From NCBI RefSeq assembly GCF_000374645.1, contig NZ_KB894807.1:92061-156060 (forward strand): a stretch of 64,000 bases of DNA. Direction: 5' to 3'. Source of the DNA: Arhodomonas aquaeolei DSM 8974. GTDB taxonomy: Bacteria > Pseudomonadota > Gammaproteobacteria > Nitrococcales > Nitrococcaceae. Below the pieces are notes generated by a model. It ran no database searches. It was not told where the DNA came from and saw nothing but the letters and a program-made list of their open reading frames with translations. A program made the position numbers and the translations under genes. Shown piece after piece: positions 49,365 through 58,002 of this stretch; within the stretch, counting starts at the first letter, position 1; every line of letters begins with the position of its first letter.

Positions 49365-50240
49365 TCAGACGCGCTCCGTTCCACGCTTGCCGAACAGGCC
49401 GCTGGGCAGGAAGAAAAGCACCAGCAGAATGATCACGAAGGGCACGGCATCCTTGTAGTCGGAGGAGATGTAGCCCGCGGCCATCGCCTCCATGATGCCG
49501 AGCAGCAGCCCGCCGATCACCGCCCCCACCGCGCTGCCCAGCCCGCCGAGCACTGCGGCCACGAAGCCCTTGAGCCCGAGCATGATGCCGACATCGTAGG
49601 AGGTGAGCGTGATCGGCGCGGAGACGATCCCGGCGACCGCGCCCAGCGCCGCCGACAGGGCGAACGCGAGCATCAGGATGAAGCGGGGATTGATGCCGAC
49701 CATGCGCGAGGCGTCCTTGTTGTGCGAGACCGCCAGCATGGCCTTGCCCTTGAGGGTACGGTTGAAGAAGAACGCCAGCGCCACCAGCAGCACCGCCGCC
49801 ACGCCGAGCACCCACAGGCTCTGCGGCAGCAGCGTCGCGCCCAGCACCTTCAGCGGCTCGTCGCCGGTGAATGCGGGCAGCGAGTGATAGGACTTGCCCC
49901 AGAAGTACTGCGCGAGACCGCGCAGGAACAGCGACGCACCGATGGTGATGATGATCAGCGGCACGATATCCGCGTCCCGCGCCCGCTCGATGGCGAGCTT
50001 GTCGAGCGCCACCCCGGCGATCACCGCCAGCGCGACGGCACCGAGCACGGCCAGCGGCATGGGTACGCCGGCGGCCATCATCATCACGGTGCCCATGCCG
50101 CCGATCATCACGAACTCGCCCTGGGCGAAGTTGATGACGTGGCTGGCGTTGTAGATGATCGCGAAGCCGAGTCCCACCAGGGCATACGTGGCCCCGGTGG
50201 TCAGCCCCGAGAACAGGTACTGCAGAAACTCCCCGAGCAT
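49365..50240 (-). CDS. livH: Liv-type ABC transporter permease LivH (transporter 2)
   Basis: A 291-residue permease with about eight spans. The N-terminal TTGATYALVGLGFAIIYNAS is the LivH signature; AVSHNKDASRMVGINPRF near 185-202 is the coupling loop; and GFVAAVLGGLGSAVGAVIGG near 230-250 is conserved. It is the first gene of the transporter 2 operon and is divergent from paaX across a 401-base region with PaaX-like half-sites. This makes co-regulation with the PAA genes possible. Confidence 0.92.
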   Translation of the reverse strand: MLGEFLQYLFSGLTTGATYALVGLGFAIIYNASHVINFAQGEFVMIGGMGTVMMMAAGVPMPLAVLGAVALAVIAGVALDKLAIERARDADIVPLIIITIGASLFLRGLAQYFWGKSYHSLPAFTGDEPLKVLGATLLPQSLWVLGVAAVLLVALAFFFNRTLKGKAMLAVSHNKDASRMVGINPRFILMLAFALSAALGAVAGIVSAPITLTSYDVGIMLGLKGFVAAVLGGLGSAVGAVIGGLLLGIMEAMAAGYISSDYKDAVPFVIILLVLFFLPSGLFGKRGTERV

Positions 50241-50641
50241 GGCTCTCCCCTCGTGGCGGGCGCGGGCACGCCCTCTATACGAATCGACGCCGGCGGATTA
50301 CGGTTGGCCCGGCCGGGCGCGCGGTGACGGGTAATGACAGGCAGGCTGATCTGATGGCGAATCCATGGACACTCCTCCCCGGCTGCTCGTCGGGGCCCCG
50401 GCCGCCCCGCAAATCACTTATTCTCGAACGCGCCATGGCGACTCTTGCGGCCGCTTGCGCCGGGCGAAAGGCGGAAACGCACAATATTTTTGAACGAAAC
50501 CTTTTGTCAACCGCGATGCGGCGGCGTCGTTGATACGATACATTGGGCAACGACGCGGCGCCAGAAAAGTATCAGAACCACCTCCCACGGTGAAGCGGCC
50601 GCGGGCTCGATGCGATCACAGAATGATACGAAGGACACTGC
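50241..50641. promoter_or_regulatory. Divergent livH / paaX control region
   Basis: This 401-base gap contains a candidate minus-strand promoter: perfect TTGACA (50505-50510), 18 bases, then TATTGT (50481-50486), about 240 bases before livH. Half-sites of the PaaX type occur at 50531-50536 (TGATAC), 50536-50541 (CGATAC), 50569-50574 (GTATCA) and 50624-50629 (TGATAC). CGATAC and GTATCA are exactly 27 bases apart. The last site lies 12 bases before the paaX start codon and could allow autorepression. No gene was recognised in the region. Confidence 0.6.
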
Positions 50642-51565
50642 ATGGCACGCTCCAAGGTCATCGATGAGCTGGTCGCCGAGTTCCAGGAACGCCGCCCGAT
50701 CCGCGCCGGCTCGCTGATCATCACGGTCTACGGCGACGCCATCGCGCCCCGGGGCGGCACCGTCTGGCTCGGCAGCCTGATCAAGGCGCTGGCACCGCTC
50801 GGCCTCAACCCAAGGCTAGTACGCACGTCCGTCTACCGCCTCTCCAAGGAGGGCTGGCTGACCTCCGAGCAGATCGGCCGGCGCAGCTACTACAGCCTCA
50901 CTCGCACGGGCTGGCGCAGCTTCGAGCGCGCCTACCAGCGCGTCTATGCCGAGCCCCACCTCGCCTGGGACGGCAGCTGGACGCTGGTGATCACCACCCA
51001 GATCGACAACGGCCAGCGCGAGGCCCTGCGCAAGGAGCTGGTCACCCTCGGCTTCGGCACCTTCGCACCGGGGGTGCTGGCCCACCCCCTGCCGCCGACG
51101 GACGCGCTGACCGCCGTGCTCCAGGACCTGGAGGTGCACAACGACGTCATCATCATGCACGCACGCAATGAGGGGCTGCCCACCTCCCGGCCATTGAACC
51201 GCCTGGTGCGCGACTGCTGGAACCTCGAGGCGCTGGCGCGGGAATACGAGGTCTTCCTCGAGCGCTTCCGCCCGGTCTGGCGTGCCGTGCGCTCGGCCCG
51301 ACACCTGGACGCGCAGCAGTGCTTCCTGGTGCGTACACTGCTCATACACGAGATCCGCCGGCTGCTGCTGCGCGACCCCCAGCTGCCGGACGACGTGCTG
51401 CCCGGGGACTGGCACGGCGCCGCCGCGCGGCTGCTGTGCCGCAACCTCTACCGGGCCACCTTCCGCCAGGCGGAGGCGTATCTCAGCGAGACACTGCAGA
51501 CCGCGGAGGGCCCGCTGCCCGAGCCGGCGCCCTACTTCTACCGCCGCTTCGGCGGGCTGGAGTAA
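50642..51565 (+). CDS. paaX: PaaX transcriptional regulator of phenylacetate degradation
   Basis: A 307-residue repressor. The N-terminal winged helix (residues about 15-85, RAGSLIITVYGDAIAPRGGTVW then VRTSVYRLSKEGWL) and the central and C-terminal PaaX domains (WTLVITTQI; LIHEIRRLLLRDPQLP; YLSETLQT) all match the family. In E. coli, PaaX represses paa promoters and is released by phenylacetyl-CoA. Here it precedes an SDR gene and the paaABCDE operon and is divergent from the transporter 2 genes. Inverted half-sites near its own start suggest autoregulation. Confidence 0.95.
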   Translation: MARSKVIDELVAEFQERRPIRAGSLIITVYGDAIAPRGGTVWLGSLIKALAPLGLNPRLVRTSVYRLSKEGWLTSEQIGRRSYYSLTRTGWRSFERAYQRVYAEPHLAWDGSWTLVITTQIDNGQREALRKELVTLGFGTFAPGVLAHPLPPTDALTAVLQDLEVHNDVIIMHARNEGLPTSRPLNRLVRDCWNLEALAREYEVFLERFRPVWRAVRSARHLDAQQCFLVRTLLIHEIRRLLLRDPQLPDDVLPGDWHGAAARLLCRNLYRATFRQAEAYLSETLQTAEGPLPEPAPYFYRRFGGLE

Positions 51566-51608
51566 GCCGGCGCGGCGTCCCCCACGACAACGACGACGGG
51601 AGAAGGCG

Positions 51609-52355
51609 ATGGAACTGACCGGCAAGATGATCTGGATCACCGGCGCGAGCAGCGGCATCGGCGAGGCCACGGCCCACCGGCTCAGCCGGGCGGGGGCGAC
51701 GGTGTTCCTCTCGGCGCGCCGTACCGACCGCCTCAACGCCCTGGAGCGCGCGATCCGGGAGGCCGGCGGCACCGCCTACGTGCTGCCCATGGACATCACC
51801 GACCGCGAGGACACCCTGCGCGTGGGCCGCGAGATCGAGGACCTCGGCGGCGCCTCGGCGCTCATCAACAACGCCGGCGTGATGCCGCTGTCGCCGCTGA
51901 TCAGCGGCCGGATCGACGAGTGGGAGCGGATGATCGACGTCAACCTCCGTGGCGCACTCTACGCCATTCACGCCGTGCTGCCCGGGATGGCGGACCGTGG
52001 CCACGGACACGTGGTCAACATCTCCTCCGTGGCCGCCCGGGTGACTTTCCCCAGCGCCGCTGTCTACTCGGCCACCAAGGCCGGGCTGAGCGCGGTCTCC
52101 GAGGGCCTGCGCCGCGAGGGCATCCGCCACAACATCCGCGTCACCGACATCCAGCCCGGCGCCGTGGACACCGACCTGCCCGAGGGCATCGCCCACGACA
52201 AGGTCCGCGAGGCGGTGCGTGACAACCTCTACGCCCCCGGCTCACCGATCCTGCGGCCGGCGGACATCGCCTCGGCGATCCACTACGCCCTGACCCAGCC
52301 GGATCACGTCGACGTCAACGAGATCCTGGTGCGCCCGACGATCCAGGACCAGTAA
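51609..52355 (+). CDS. SDR-family oxidoreductase
   Basis: A 248-residue classical short-chain dehydrogenase. It has TGASSGIG (residues 11-18), the NNAG motif, the catalytic serine in NISSVAAR and the YSATK tyrosine/lysine pair. The arginine in SARRTDRL suggests NADP(H) preference. It resembles the YdfG-like group acting on 3-hydroxy acids or aldehydes. It starts 43 bases after paaX and is followed by a hairpin, so it probably forms a two-gene unit with paaX. It is not a standard member of the PAA pathway; reduction of an aldehyde or ketone side product is a guess. Confidence 0.85.
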   Translation: MELTGKMIWITGASSGIGEATAHRLSRAGATVFLSARRTDRLNALERAIREAGGTAYVLPMDITDREDTLRVGREIEDLGGASALINNAGVMPLSPLISGRIDEWERMIDVNLRGALYAIHAVLPGMADRGHGHVVNISSVAARVTFPSAAVYSATKAGLSAVSEGLRREGIRHNIRVTDIQPGAVDTDLPEGIAHDKVREAVRDNLYAPGSPILRPADIASAIHYALTQPDHVDVNEILVRPTIQDQ

Positions 52356-52384
52356 CCCCCGCTACTGATACACCGCCACGCCGC

Positions 52385-52421
52385 GACGGCCCCGGCGCGT
52401 CTTGCAACGCCCGGGGCCGTC
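52385..52421 (+). terminator. Hairpin downstream of the SDR gene
   Basis: Perfect 11-base GC-rich arms at 52385-52395 and 52411-52421 enclose a 15-base loop, 30 bases after the SDR stop. There is no T-run, so strength as an intrinsic terminator is uncertain. It would separate paaX-SDR from the paaA promoter. Confidence 0.55.
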
Positions 52422-52501
52422 GTGCGTTGCAGCATCCCCCTTCCCGCCCATATCCCGCCAGACGCGAGGCCTCGCCCGGTTTTTGACATGCCTCATTTAA
52501 A

Positions 52502-52541
52502 TGACACAAACAATTGACTAGGGCCGTTTGACTTGTATCAT
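52502..52541 (+). promoter_or_regulatory. paaA promoter with overlapping PaaX-type operator
   Basis: TTGACT (52514-52519) and TATCAT (52536-52541), each five of six to consensus, are 16 bases apart and form a good sigma-70 promoter 66 bases before the paaA start. Half-sites TGACAC (52502-52507) and GTATCA (52535-52540) are 27 bases apart; the second overlaps the -10 box. This matches the TGATTC-N27-GAATCA layout described for E. coli PaaX, so repression at this promoter is expected. Confidence 0.7.
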
Positions 52542-52607
52542 TACCAGGGTGAACCAACGGCGCACGGGGACGTCCCGCCGCGGCTTCCGTTCCGAGGAGG
52601 AGTAGCC

Positions 52608-53600
52608 ATGTACAGTCAGTTCGTCGACACCGGCAGCGACCGGGTCCTGTCGTCCGAGGAGCTCGAGGGCCTGGAGCGGGCCTTCCAGGAGCGCATCGAC
52701 GACGAGATCACCATCGAGCCCCGGGACTGGATGCCCGAGAAATACCGCGAGACCCTGGTCCGCCAGATCTCCCAGCACGCCCATTCCGAGATCGTGGGCA
52801 TGCTCCCGGAGGGCAACTGGATCACCCGCGCACCCAACCTCCGGCGCAAGCTCATCCTGCTCGCCAAGGTCCAGGACGAGGCCGGCCACGGGCTGTATCT
52901 CTACAGCGCCGCCGAGACCCTGGGCGTGTCCCGCGAGGAGCTCATCGACGCCCTCCACGCGGGCAAGGCGAAGTACTCCAGCATCTTCAACTACCCCACC
53001 CCGACCTGGGCGGACATCGGCTGCATCGGCTGGCTGGTGGACGGCGCGGCGATCGTCAACCAGATCCCGCTGTGCCGCTGCTCTTACGGCCCCTACGCCC
53101 GCGCGATGGTGCGCGTGTGCAAAGAGGAGAGCTTCCACCAGCGCCAGGGCTACGAAATCATGCTCGACCTCTGCCGCGGCACCGACGAGCAGCGGCGCAT
53201 GGCCCAGGACGCGTTCAACCGCTGGTGGTGGCCGTGCCTGATGATGTTCGGCCCGGCGGACGGCGCCTCCGTCCACTCCCAGCAGTCGATGGCCTGGAAG
53301 ATCAAGCGCCACACCAATGACGATCTGCGTCAGCGCTTCATCGACCAGACCGTGCCGCAGGCGGAGCACCTGGGGCTGTCCATCCCCGACCCGGACCTGA
53401 AGTGGAACGAGGAGCAGGGCCACTACGACTACGGCGAGATCGACTGGAACGAGTTCTGGCAGGTCCTCAAGGGCAACGGCCCGTGTAATCGCGAGCGCCT
53501 GGAGGCCCGGCGCAACGCCTACGAGGACGGCGCCTGGGTCCGCGAGGCTGCCCGCGTCCACGCCGAGAAGCGCGCGCGCCGCGAGCGCGAGGCCGCCTGA
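52608..53600 (+). CDS. paaA: Phenylacetyl-CoA epoxidase catalytic subunit PaaA
   Basis: A 330-residue diiron ferritin-fold protein, the oxygenase subunit of the multicomponent 1,2-phenylacetyl-CoA epoxidase. Iron-ligand motifs are E61 (HSEIVG), E91-x-x-H94 (DEAGH) and E174-x-x-H177 (ESFH). The length matches PaaA (about 310-335). The ATG at 52608 is preceded by GAGGAGGAG. The epoxidase adds one oxygen of O2 to the ring of phenylacetyl-CoA. It is first in the paaABCDE operon, behind a promoter with PaaX-type half-sites. Confidence 0.96.
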   Translation: MYSQFVDTGSDRVLSSEELEGLERAFQERIDDEITIEPRDWMPEKYRETLVRQISQHAHSEIVGMLPEGNWITRAPNLRRKLILLAKVQDEAGHGLYLYSAAETLGVSREELIDALHAGKAKYSSIFNYPTPTWADIGCIGWLVDGAAIVNQIPLCRCSYGPYARAMVRVCKEESFHQRQGYEIMLDLCRGTDEQRRMAQDAFNRWWWPCLMMFGPADGASVHSQQSMAWKIKRHTNDDLRQRFIDQTVPQAEHLGLSIPDPDLKWNEEQGHYDYGEIDWNEFWQVLKGNGPCNRERLEARRNAYEDGAWVREAARVHAEKRARREREAA

Positions 53601-53626
53601 CCCCCGCACACGAGGAGGATCGAATC

Positions 53627-53908
53627 ATGAAGGAATGGCCGCTCTGGGAAGTGTTCATCCGCAGCAAGCACGGACTCGCCCACAAGCATGTCGGCAGCAT
53701 CCACGCCGCCGACGCCACCATGGCCGTGGAGAACGCCCGCGACGTCTACACCCGGCGTAACGAGGGCGCGAGCATCTGGGTCGTGCGCTCGGAGAACATC
53801 GTCTCCTCAGCCCCCGGCGACAAGGAGATACTGTTCGACCCCAGCGACGACAAGGTCTACCGGCATCCGACCTTCTACGAGGTGCCGGACGAGATCGAGA
53901 ACATGTAA
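53627..53908 (+). CDS. paaB: Phenylacetyl-CoA epoxidase subunit PaaB
   Basis: A 93-residue small subunit with the family features WEVFIRSKHGLAHKHVGSIHA at the N-terminus (shown by residues 6-26) and a middle TRRNEGASIWVV. PaaB is needed for function and bridges PaaAC assemblies. It has CGAGGAGG upstream of its ATG, lies 26 bases after paaA, and ends 10 bases before paaC. Confidence 0.95.
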   Translation: MKEWPLWEVFIRSKHGLAHKHVGSIHAADATMAVENARDVYTRRNEGASIWVVRSENIVSSAPGDKEILFDPSDDKVYRHPTFYEVPDEIENM

Positions 53909-53918
53909 GGGGCCGGAG

Positions 53919-54674
53919 ATGAGCGACGATCAGCATCTGCAGACCTACGTCCTGCGCCTGGCGGACAACGCCCTGGTCCTCGGCCAGCGGCTGTCCGAGT
54001 GGGTCGGTCACGCCCCGGCGCTGGAGGAGGAGATGGCCACAGCCAACGTCTCCCTCGACCTCATCGGCCAGGCCAAGTCCTGGCTGGAGTACGCGGCCGA
54101 GCTCCGCGGCGGGGACGACGCCGACCGCCTCGCCTTCCACCGCGACGTGCTCGACTTCCACAACACCCTGCTCGTTGAGCAGCCGAACGGCGACTACGCG
54201 ATGACCATCGCGCGGCAGTTCCTCTTCGACGCCTTCCATCTGCCGCTGCTCGAGCAGCTCGCCGGCTCCGCGGACCCGCGGGTCGCCGAGATCGCCGCCA
54301 AGTCCGCCAAGGAGGTGGGCTACCACCTGCGGCGCAGCGGCGAGTGGATGATCCGCTTCGGCGACGGCACCGACGAGAGCCGCCGCCGTGTGATCGACGC
54401 CGTCGAGCGGCTGTGGCCGTTCACGGGCGAGCTGTTCACCGGCGACGCGGTGGACGAGGCCATGCTCGCCGCCGGCGTGGGCGCCGACCTCGCCGCCGTG
54501 CGCGAGCGCTGGTCGGGCCACGTCGACGAGGTCTTCGCCGAGGCGGGGCTCGAGCGGCCGGAGGATGGCTGGATGCAGTCCGGCGGCAAGCAGGGACATC
54601 ACAGCGAGCACCTCGGCTACCTGCTCGCGGAGATGCAGCAGCTGCCCAGGGCCTATCCCGATGCGCGCTGGTAA
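53919..54674 (+). CDS. paaC: Phenylacetyl-CoA epoxidase structural subunit PaaC
   Basis: A 251-residue ferritin-fold protein that forms the stable PaaAC subcomplex without being catalytic. Recognisable stretches are LRLADNALVLGQRLSEW, SLDLIGQAKSWL and the ARQFLFDAFHLPLLEQL block. The C-terminus ends EMQQLPRAYPDARW. The ATG at 53919 fits the family N-terminus and follows a GGAG. Its last 14 bases overlap the start of paaD. Confidence 0.95.
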   Translation: MSDDQHLQTYVLRLADNALVLGQRLSEWVGHAPALEEEMATANVSLDLIGQAKSWLEYAAELRGGDDADRLAFHRDVLDFHNTLLVEQPNGDYAMTIARQFLFDAFHLPLLEQLAGSADPRVAEIAAKSAKEVGYHLRRSGEWMIRFGDGTDESRRRVIDAVERLWPFTGELFTGDAVDEAMLAAGVGADLAAVRERWSGHVDEVFAEAGLERPEDGWMQSGGKQGHHSEHLGYLLAEMQQLPRAYPDARW

Positions 54675-55173
54675 CGACCAGGACCGCCGTCCGCCGGCGG
54701 ACACCGTCCGCGGCTGGCTGGAGTCGGTGACCGATCCCGAGATCCCGGTGCTCACGATCGCGGATCTCGGCATCCTCCAGGATATCCGCTGGGACGGCGA
54801 CGAGCTGGTGGTCGTGATCACGCCGACCTACTCCGGCTGCCCGGCGATGCGGACCATCGAGCAGGGCGTGCGCGATACCGTGCGCGCCCACGGCGTCGAC
54901 CGCGTACGTGTCGAGGAGCGGATCTCGCCCGCCTGGACCACCGACTGGCTCACCGAGGCCGGCCGGCAGAAGCTGCGCGCCTACGGCATCGCCCCGCCGG
55001 AGGGCCGCTCCACCAGCAAGCGCGGGCTGTTCGCGCCGCTGCCGGCGGTCGCCTGTCCACGCTGCGGCTCGACCAGCACCACGCGGGTGAGCGAGTTCGG
55101 CTCGACGGCCTGCAAGGCGCACTACCGCTGCGATGACTGCCTGGAGCCCTTCGACTACTTCAAGTGCATCTAG
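54661..55173 (+). CDS. paaD: PaaD iron-sulfur/assembly protein of the PAA epoxidase
   Basis: A 170-residue protein. Residues about 20-100 form a MIP18/SufT-like (DUF59) domain with the DPEIPVLTIADLGI motif and TPTYSGCPA, and the C-terminal 40 residues hold four cysteines as a zinc-ribbon-like motif (CPRCGS ... CDDC) ending in FDYFKCI. PaaD is thought to mature or deliver the metal/iron-sulfur centres of the epoxidase system. The ATG at 54661 overlaps paaC by 14 bases, consistent with coupling. Confidence 0.93.
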   Translation: MRAGNDQDRRPPADTVRGWLESVTDPEIPVLTIADLGILQDIRWDGDELVVVITPTYSGCPAMRTIEQGVRDTVRAHGVDRVRVEERISPAWTTDWLTEAGRQKLRAYGIAPPEGRSTSKRGLFAPLPAVACPRCGSTSTTRVSEFGSTACKAHYRCDDCLEPFDYFKCI

Positions 55174-55214
55174 GCCCCGTCCCCGGGCCGTATCACGAGG
55201 AGAGAACACCGGTT

Positions 55215-56291
55215 ATGTCCCGATTCCACGAACTCACCGTCGCCGACGTCCGCCAGGAGACCCGCGACACCGTCTCCATCGGTTTCGACGTGCCCGAGAC
55301 GCTGCGCGAGACCTACCGCTACGCCCCGGGCCAGCACCTGGCGCTGCGCACCTGGATCGACGGCGAGGAGGTCATGCGGACCTACTCGATCTGCACCGGG
55401 GTGCAGGACGAGGAACTGCGCGTGGCGATCAAGACCCAGCCCCACGGGCGCTTCTCGAGCTTCGCCAACAGCGAGCTGCGCCCGGGCGACCGCCTCGAGG
55501 TCATGCCGCCGCAGGGCCACTTCAACACGGCCTTCGACCCGGCGAACCGCAAGCACTACCTCGCCATCGCCGCCGGCAGCGGCATCACGCCGATCATGTC
55601 ACTGGCCCGCACCGCGCTGCACACCGAGCCGGGCAGCCGCTTCACGCTGATCTACGGCAACCGCTCGACGGCCTCCATGATCTTCCGCGAGCAGATCGAG
55701 GACCTGAAGAACGCCTACATGGGGCGCTTCAACCTCATCAACATCATGAGCCGGGAGCGCACGGACATCGACCTCTTCCACGGTCGCATCGACGGCGACA
55801 AACTCGAGGCGCTGTTCAGCCAGTGGATCGACGTCGAGGACGTGGACGAGGCCTTCATCTGCGGCCCCGAGCCCATGATCCACGCCGCCGCCGAGTCGCT
55901 GAAGGCCCATGGCATGGCCGCGGAGCGGGTGCACTTCGAGCTGTTCACCACCCCCGGCGAGGTCAGGCAGCGCCAGCAGGAGCGGGCCAACGACACCAAC
56001 GCCGATCACTCCTCCAGCGAGATCGCGGTGCGGGTCGACGGCCAGGAGATCGTCTTCGACCTGGCGCGCAACACCCAGCCGATCCTGGAGGCAGGCCTGG
56101 AGGCCGGCGCCGACCTGCCCTTCTCCTGCAAGGGCGGCGTGTGCTCGACGTGCCGGGCCAAGGTCATCGAGGGCGACGTGGAGATGGACGTCAACTACGC
56201 CCTGGAGGACTACGAGATCGAGGCCGGCTACGTGCTGAGCTGCCAGAGCTACCCGGTCAGCGACCGCGTGGTGCTGGACTACGACGAGTAG
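55215..56291 (+). CDS. paaE: Phenylacetyl-CoA epoxidase reductase PaaE
   Basis: A 358-residue reductase that passes electrons from NADPH through FAD and a 2Fe-2S centre to PaaA. The FAD-binding barrel has RTYSICTG near residue 54-61, the nucleotide-binding domain begins IAAGSGITPIMSL near 118, and the C-terminal plant-type ferredoxin domain has CKGGVCSTCRAKV plus a later cysteine in LSCQS. The length matches PaaE (about 355). It is 41 bases after paaD and closes the operon. Confidence 0.95.
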   Translation: MSRFHELTVADVRQETRDTVSIGFDVPETLRETYRYAPGQHLALRTWIDGEEVMRTYSICTGVQDEELRVAIKTQPHGRFSSFANSELRPGDRLEVMPPQGHFNTAFDPANRKHYLAIAAGSGITPIMSLARTALHTEPGSRFTLIYGNRSTASMIFREQIEDLKNAYMGRFNLINIMSRERTDIDLFHGRIDGDKLEALFSQWIDVEDVDEAFICGPEPMIHAAAESLKAHGMAAERVHFELFTTPGEVRQRQQERANDTNADHSSSEIAVRVDGQEIVFDLARNTQPILEAGLEAGADLPFSCKGGVCSTCRAKVIEGDVEMDVNYALEDYEIEAGYVLSCQSYPVSDRVVLDYDE

Positions 56292-56333
56292 TCCGCGCCT
56301 TCCCGCCGGGCCCGGCCGACGCCGGCGCCCGGC

Positions 56334-56352
56334 GGCGGATTAGTAATCCGCC
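56334..56352. promoter_or_regulatory. Perfect 19-base palindrome upstream of the alpha/beta hydrolase gene
   Basis: Two perfect 9-base arms (56334-56342 and 56344-56352) flank a single base. The one-base centre disfavours an RNA hairpin and suits a dimeric repressor or activator site. A second short dyad (CCACA-C-TGTGG) follows at 56364-56374. Both lie in the 109 bases between paaE and the hydrolase start, likely within that gene's promoter. Bound factor unknown. Confidence 0.5.
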
Positions 56353-56400
56353 CTCCACGTGGGCCACACTGTGGTCAGGCACGGCCCGGAGGAGACACCC

Positions 56401-57165
56401 ATGACCCTGCCCGCCTTCTGCCACATCGGTAACGGCCCGGAGCCGGTGATCGTGCTCCACGGCTGGTTCTCCGATCACACCGCGTACGCACCGCTCTACC
56501 CCTGGCTCGATACCCGCCGGTTCAGCTTCGCCTTCGTCGACGCCCCCGGCTACGGCGGTTCGCGCCATGTGGCGCTGCCCCCGAGCATCGAGGGCATGGG
56601 ACGCGCCGCGCTGACGGTGGCGGACCACCTGGGCTGGCGGGAGTTCGGCGTCGCCGGCCATTCCATGGGCGGCAAGGCCGCACAATGGCTGTGCACCTAC
56701 GCGGAGGACCGCGTCACCCGCGCGGTGGGCATCACCCCGGTACCGGCGGCGCCGACGCCCTTCGACGACGAGGGCCGCGCCCTGTTCGAGTCCGCCGCCC
56801 GCGACGGCGCCGCCCGCGGGGCGATCCTGGAGCTGACCACCGGCGCCCGCCTTGGGCCACTGTGGCTGGAGCGCATGATCCGGGAGTCGTTCGAGGTCTG
56901 CGACGAGGCCACCTTCGCTGCGTACTTCGCCGACTGGGCGGACGGCGACTTCTCCCGGGCGCTCAATGGCTGCGAGACCCCCTTTCTGGGCCTCGCCGGG
57001 CTCCACGACGGCGCGATCACCCCGGAGGGCCTGTCCGCCACCCTCGGGGAATGGTTCGATCACTGCGCCATCGAGCCCATCGAGGGTGCCGGCCACTACC
57101 CCATGATCGAGACGCCGGTCTGGCTCGCCACGCGGATCCAGGCCTTCCTCGCCGGCGAGGGCTGA
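56401..57165 (+). CDS. Alpha/beta-fold hydrolase
   Basis: A 254-residue alpha/beta hydrolase with the catalytic triad S88 (GHSMG), D203 (GLHDG) and H232 (GAGHYP), plus the oxyanion region VLHGWFSDH. No signal peptide is present, so it should act in the cytosol on an ester, lactone or C-C bond. The ATG at 56401 is preceded by GGAGGAG. It stands just downstream of paaE behind a separate palindromic region and converges on the IclR gene by 22 bases. It may belong with the luciferase-like monooxygenase cluster rather than with PAA genes. Confidence 0.85.
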   Translation: MTLPAFCHIGNGPEPVIVLHGWFSDHTAYAPLYPWLDTRRFSFAFVDAPGYGGSRHVALPPSIEGMGRAALTVADHLGWREFGVAGHSMGGKAAQWLCTYAEDRVTRAVGITPVPAAPTPFDDEGRALFESAARDGAARGAILELTTGARLGPLWLERMIRESFEVCDEATFAAYFADWADGDFSRALNGCETPFLGLAGLHDGAITPEGLSATLGEWFDHCAIEPIEGAGHYPMIETPVWLATRIQAFLAGEG

Positions 57166-57187
57166 CACCACACCGGCGGCCCCTCGC

Positions 57188-57976
57188 CTACCCGTCGCCC
57201 GCCATCCCGCGGTGGCCCAGGCGCCGGGAGAGATCGCCGGCGGCGGCACGCACGGCCCGGGTGGTGTCGCCGGCGGGATCCGCGTCGAAGCCGCCCGCGT
57301 AGCCGAGCACCGTCACCACGCCGGCGACGTCGTCCTGGTGGTCGAACACCGGCACGGCCACCGCCGCCACCCCGGGCAGCAGGTCCCCGGCGACCGTGGA
57401 GACGCCGTCGGCGCGGATACGCGCCGCCAGCGCGTCCATGCGCCCGCGCTCCGCCTCCGGGTCGTCCGCCGTCGCCAGCTCGGCGTCGAGCAGCGGCCGG
57501 ATGACCCGCGGCTCCCCCCAGGCGAGGAACGCCCGGCCGGTGGCGGAGCGGGTCAGGGGCATCACCGAGCCCAGGCGCACGTTCACGGTCACCGTTTCGG
57601 AACTCTCCAGCCAGCGCACCACTGTCGGCCCCCGGTTGCCCCACACGGCAAACAGTACGGTCTCGTCGAGCTCGTCGCGCAGCCGGTGCAGCGTGGCGTC
57701 CGCCAGGCGGACGATATCGAGGCGCCGCAGCGCCGCCATGCCGAGCTCCAGCGCCAGCGGGCCGAGGTCGTAGTGACCGGTCTCCGGGTGCTGCTCCACC
57801 AGCCCGGCGCGCACCAGGCTCACCAGATAGCGATGGGCCTTGGCCGGCGCCATGCCTGCCTGCCGGGCGAGACTCCCCAGCCCCAGCCCGGTGTCCGCCG
57901 CGCCGAGCACGGCCACCAGCGCCAGCCCCGTCTCCACCGAGCGCACACCCTGCTGCGCACGTTCCTCACCTGCCAT
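57188..57976 (-). CDS. IclR-family transcriptional regulator
   Basis: A 262-residue regulator with an N-terminal winged helix-turn-helix (residues about 12-70, LGSLARQAGMAPAKAHRYLVSL) and a GAF-like IclR effector domain (about 85-250, MPLTRSATGRAFLAW). IclR proteins often control aromatic catabolic genes. It diverges from the luciferase-like monooxygenase gene with an 88-base gap that holds two palindromes, so direct control of that operon is the likely role. Effector unknown. Confidence 0.9.
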   Translation of the reverse strand: MAGEERAQQGVRSVETGLALVAVLGAADTGLGLGSLARQAGMAPAKAHRYLVSLVRAGLVEQHPETGHYDLGPLALELGMAALRRLDIVRLADATLHRLRDELDETVLFAVWGNRGPTVVRWLESSETVTVNVRLGSVMPLTRSATGRAFLAWGEPRVIRPLLDAELATADDPEAERGRMDALAARIRADGVSTVAGDLLPGVAAVAVPVFDHQDDVAGVVTVLGYAGGFDADPAGDTTRAVRAAAGDLSRRLGHRGMAGDG

Positions 57977-58002
57977 TGCCTGCCCCTGTTGCCGTGTTGA
58001 CG

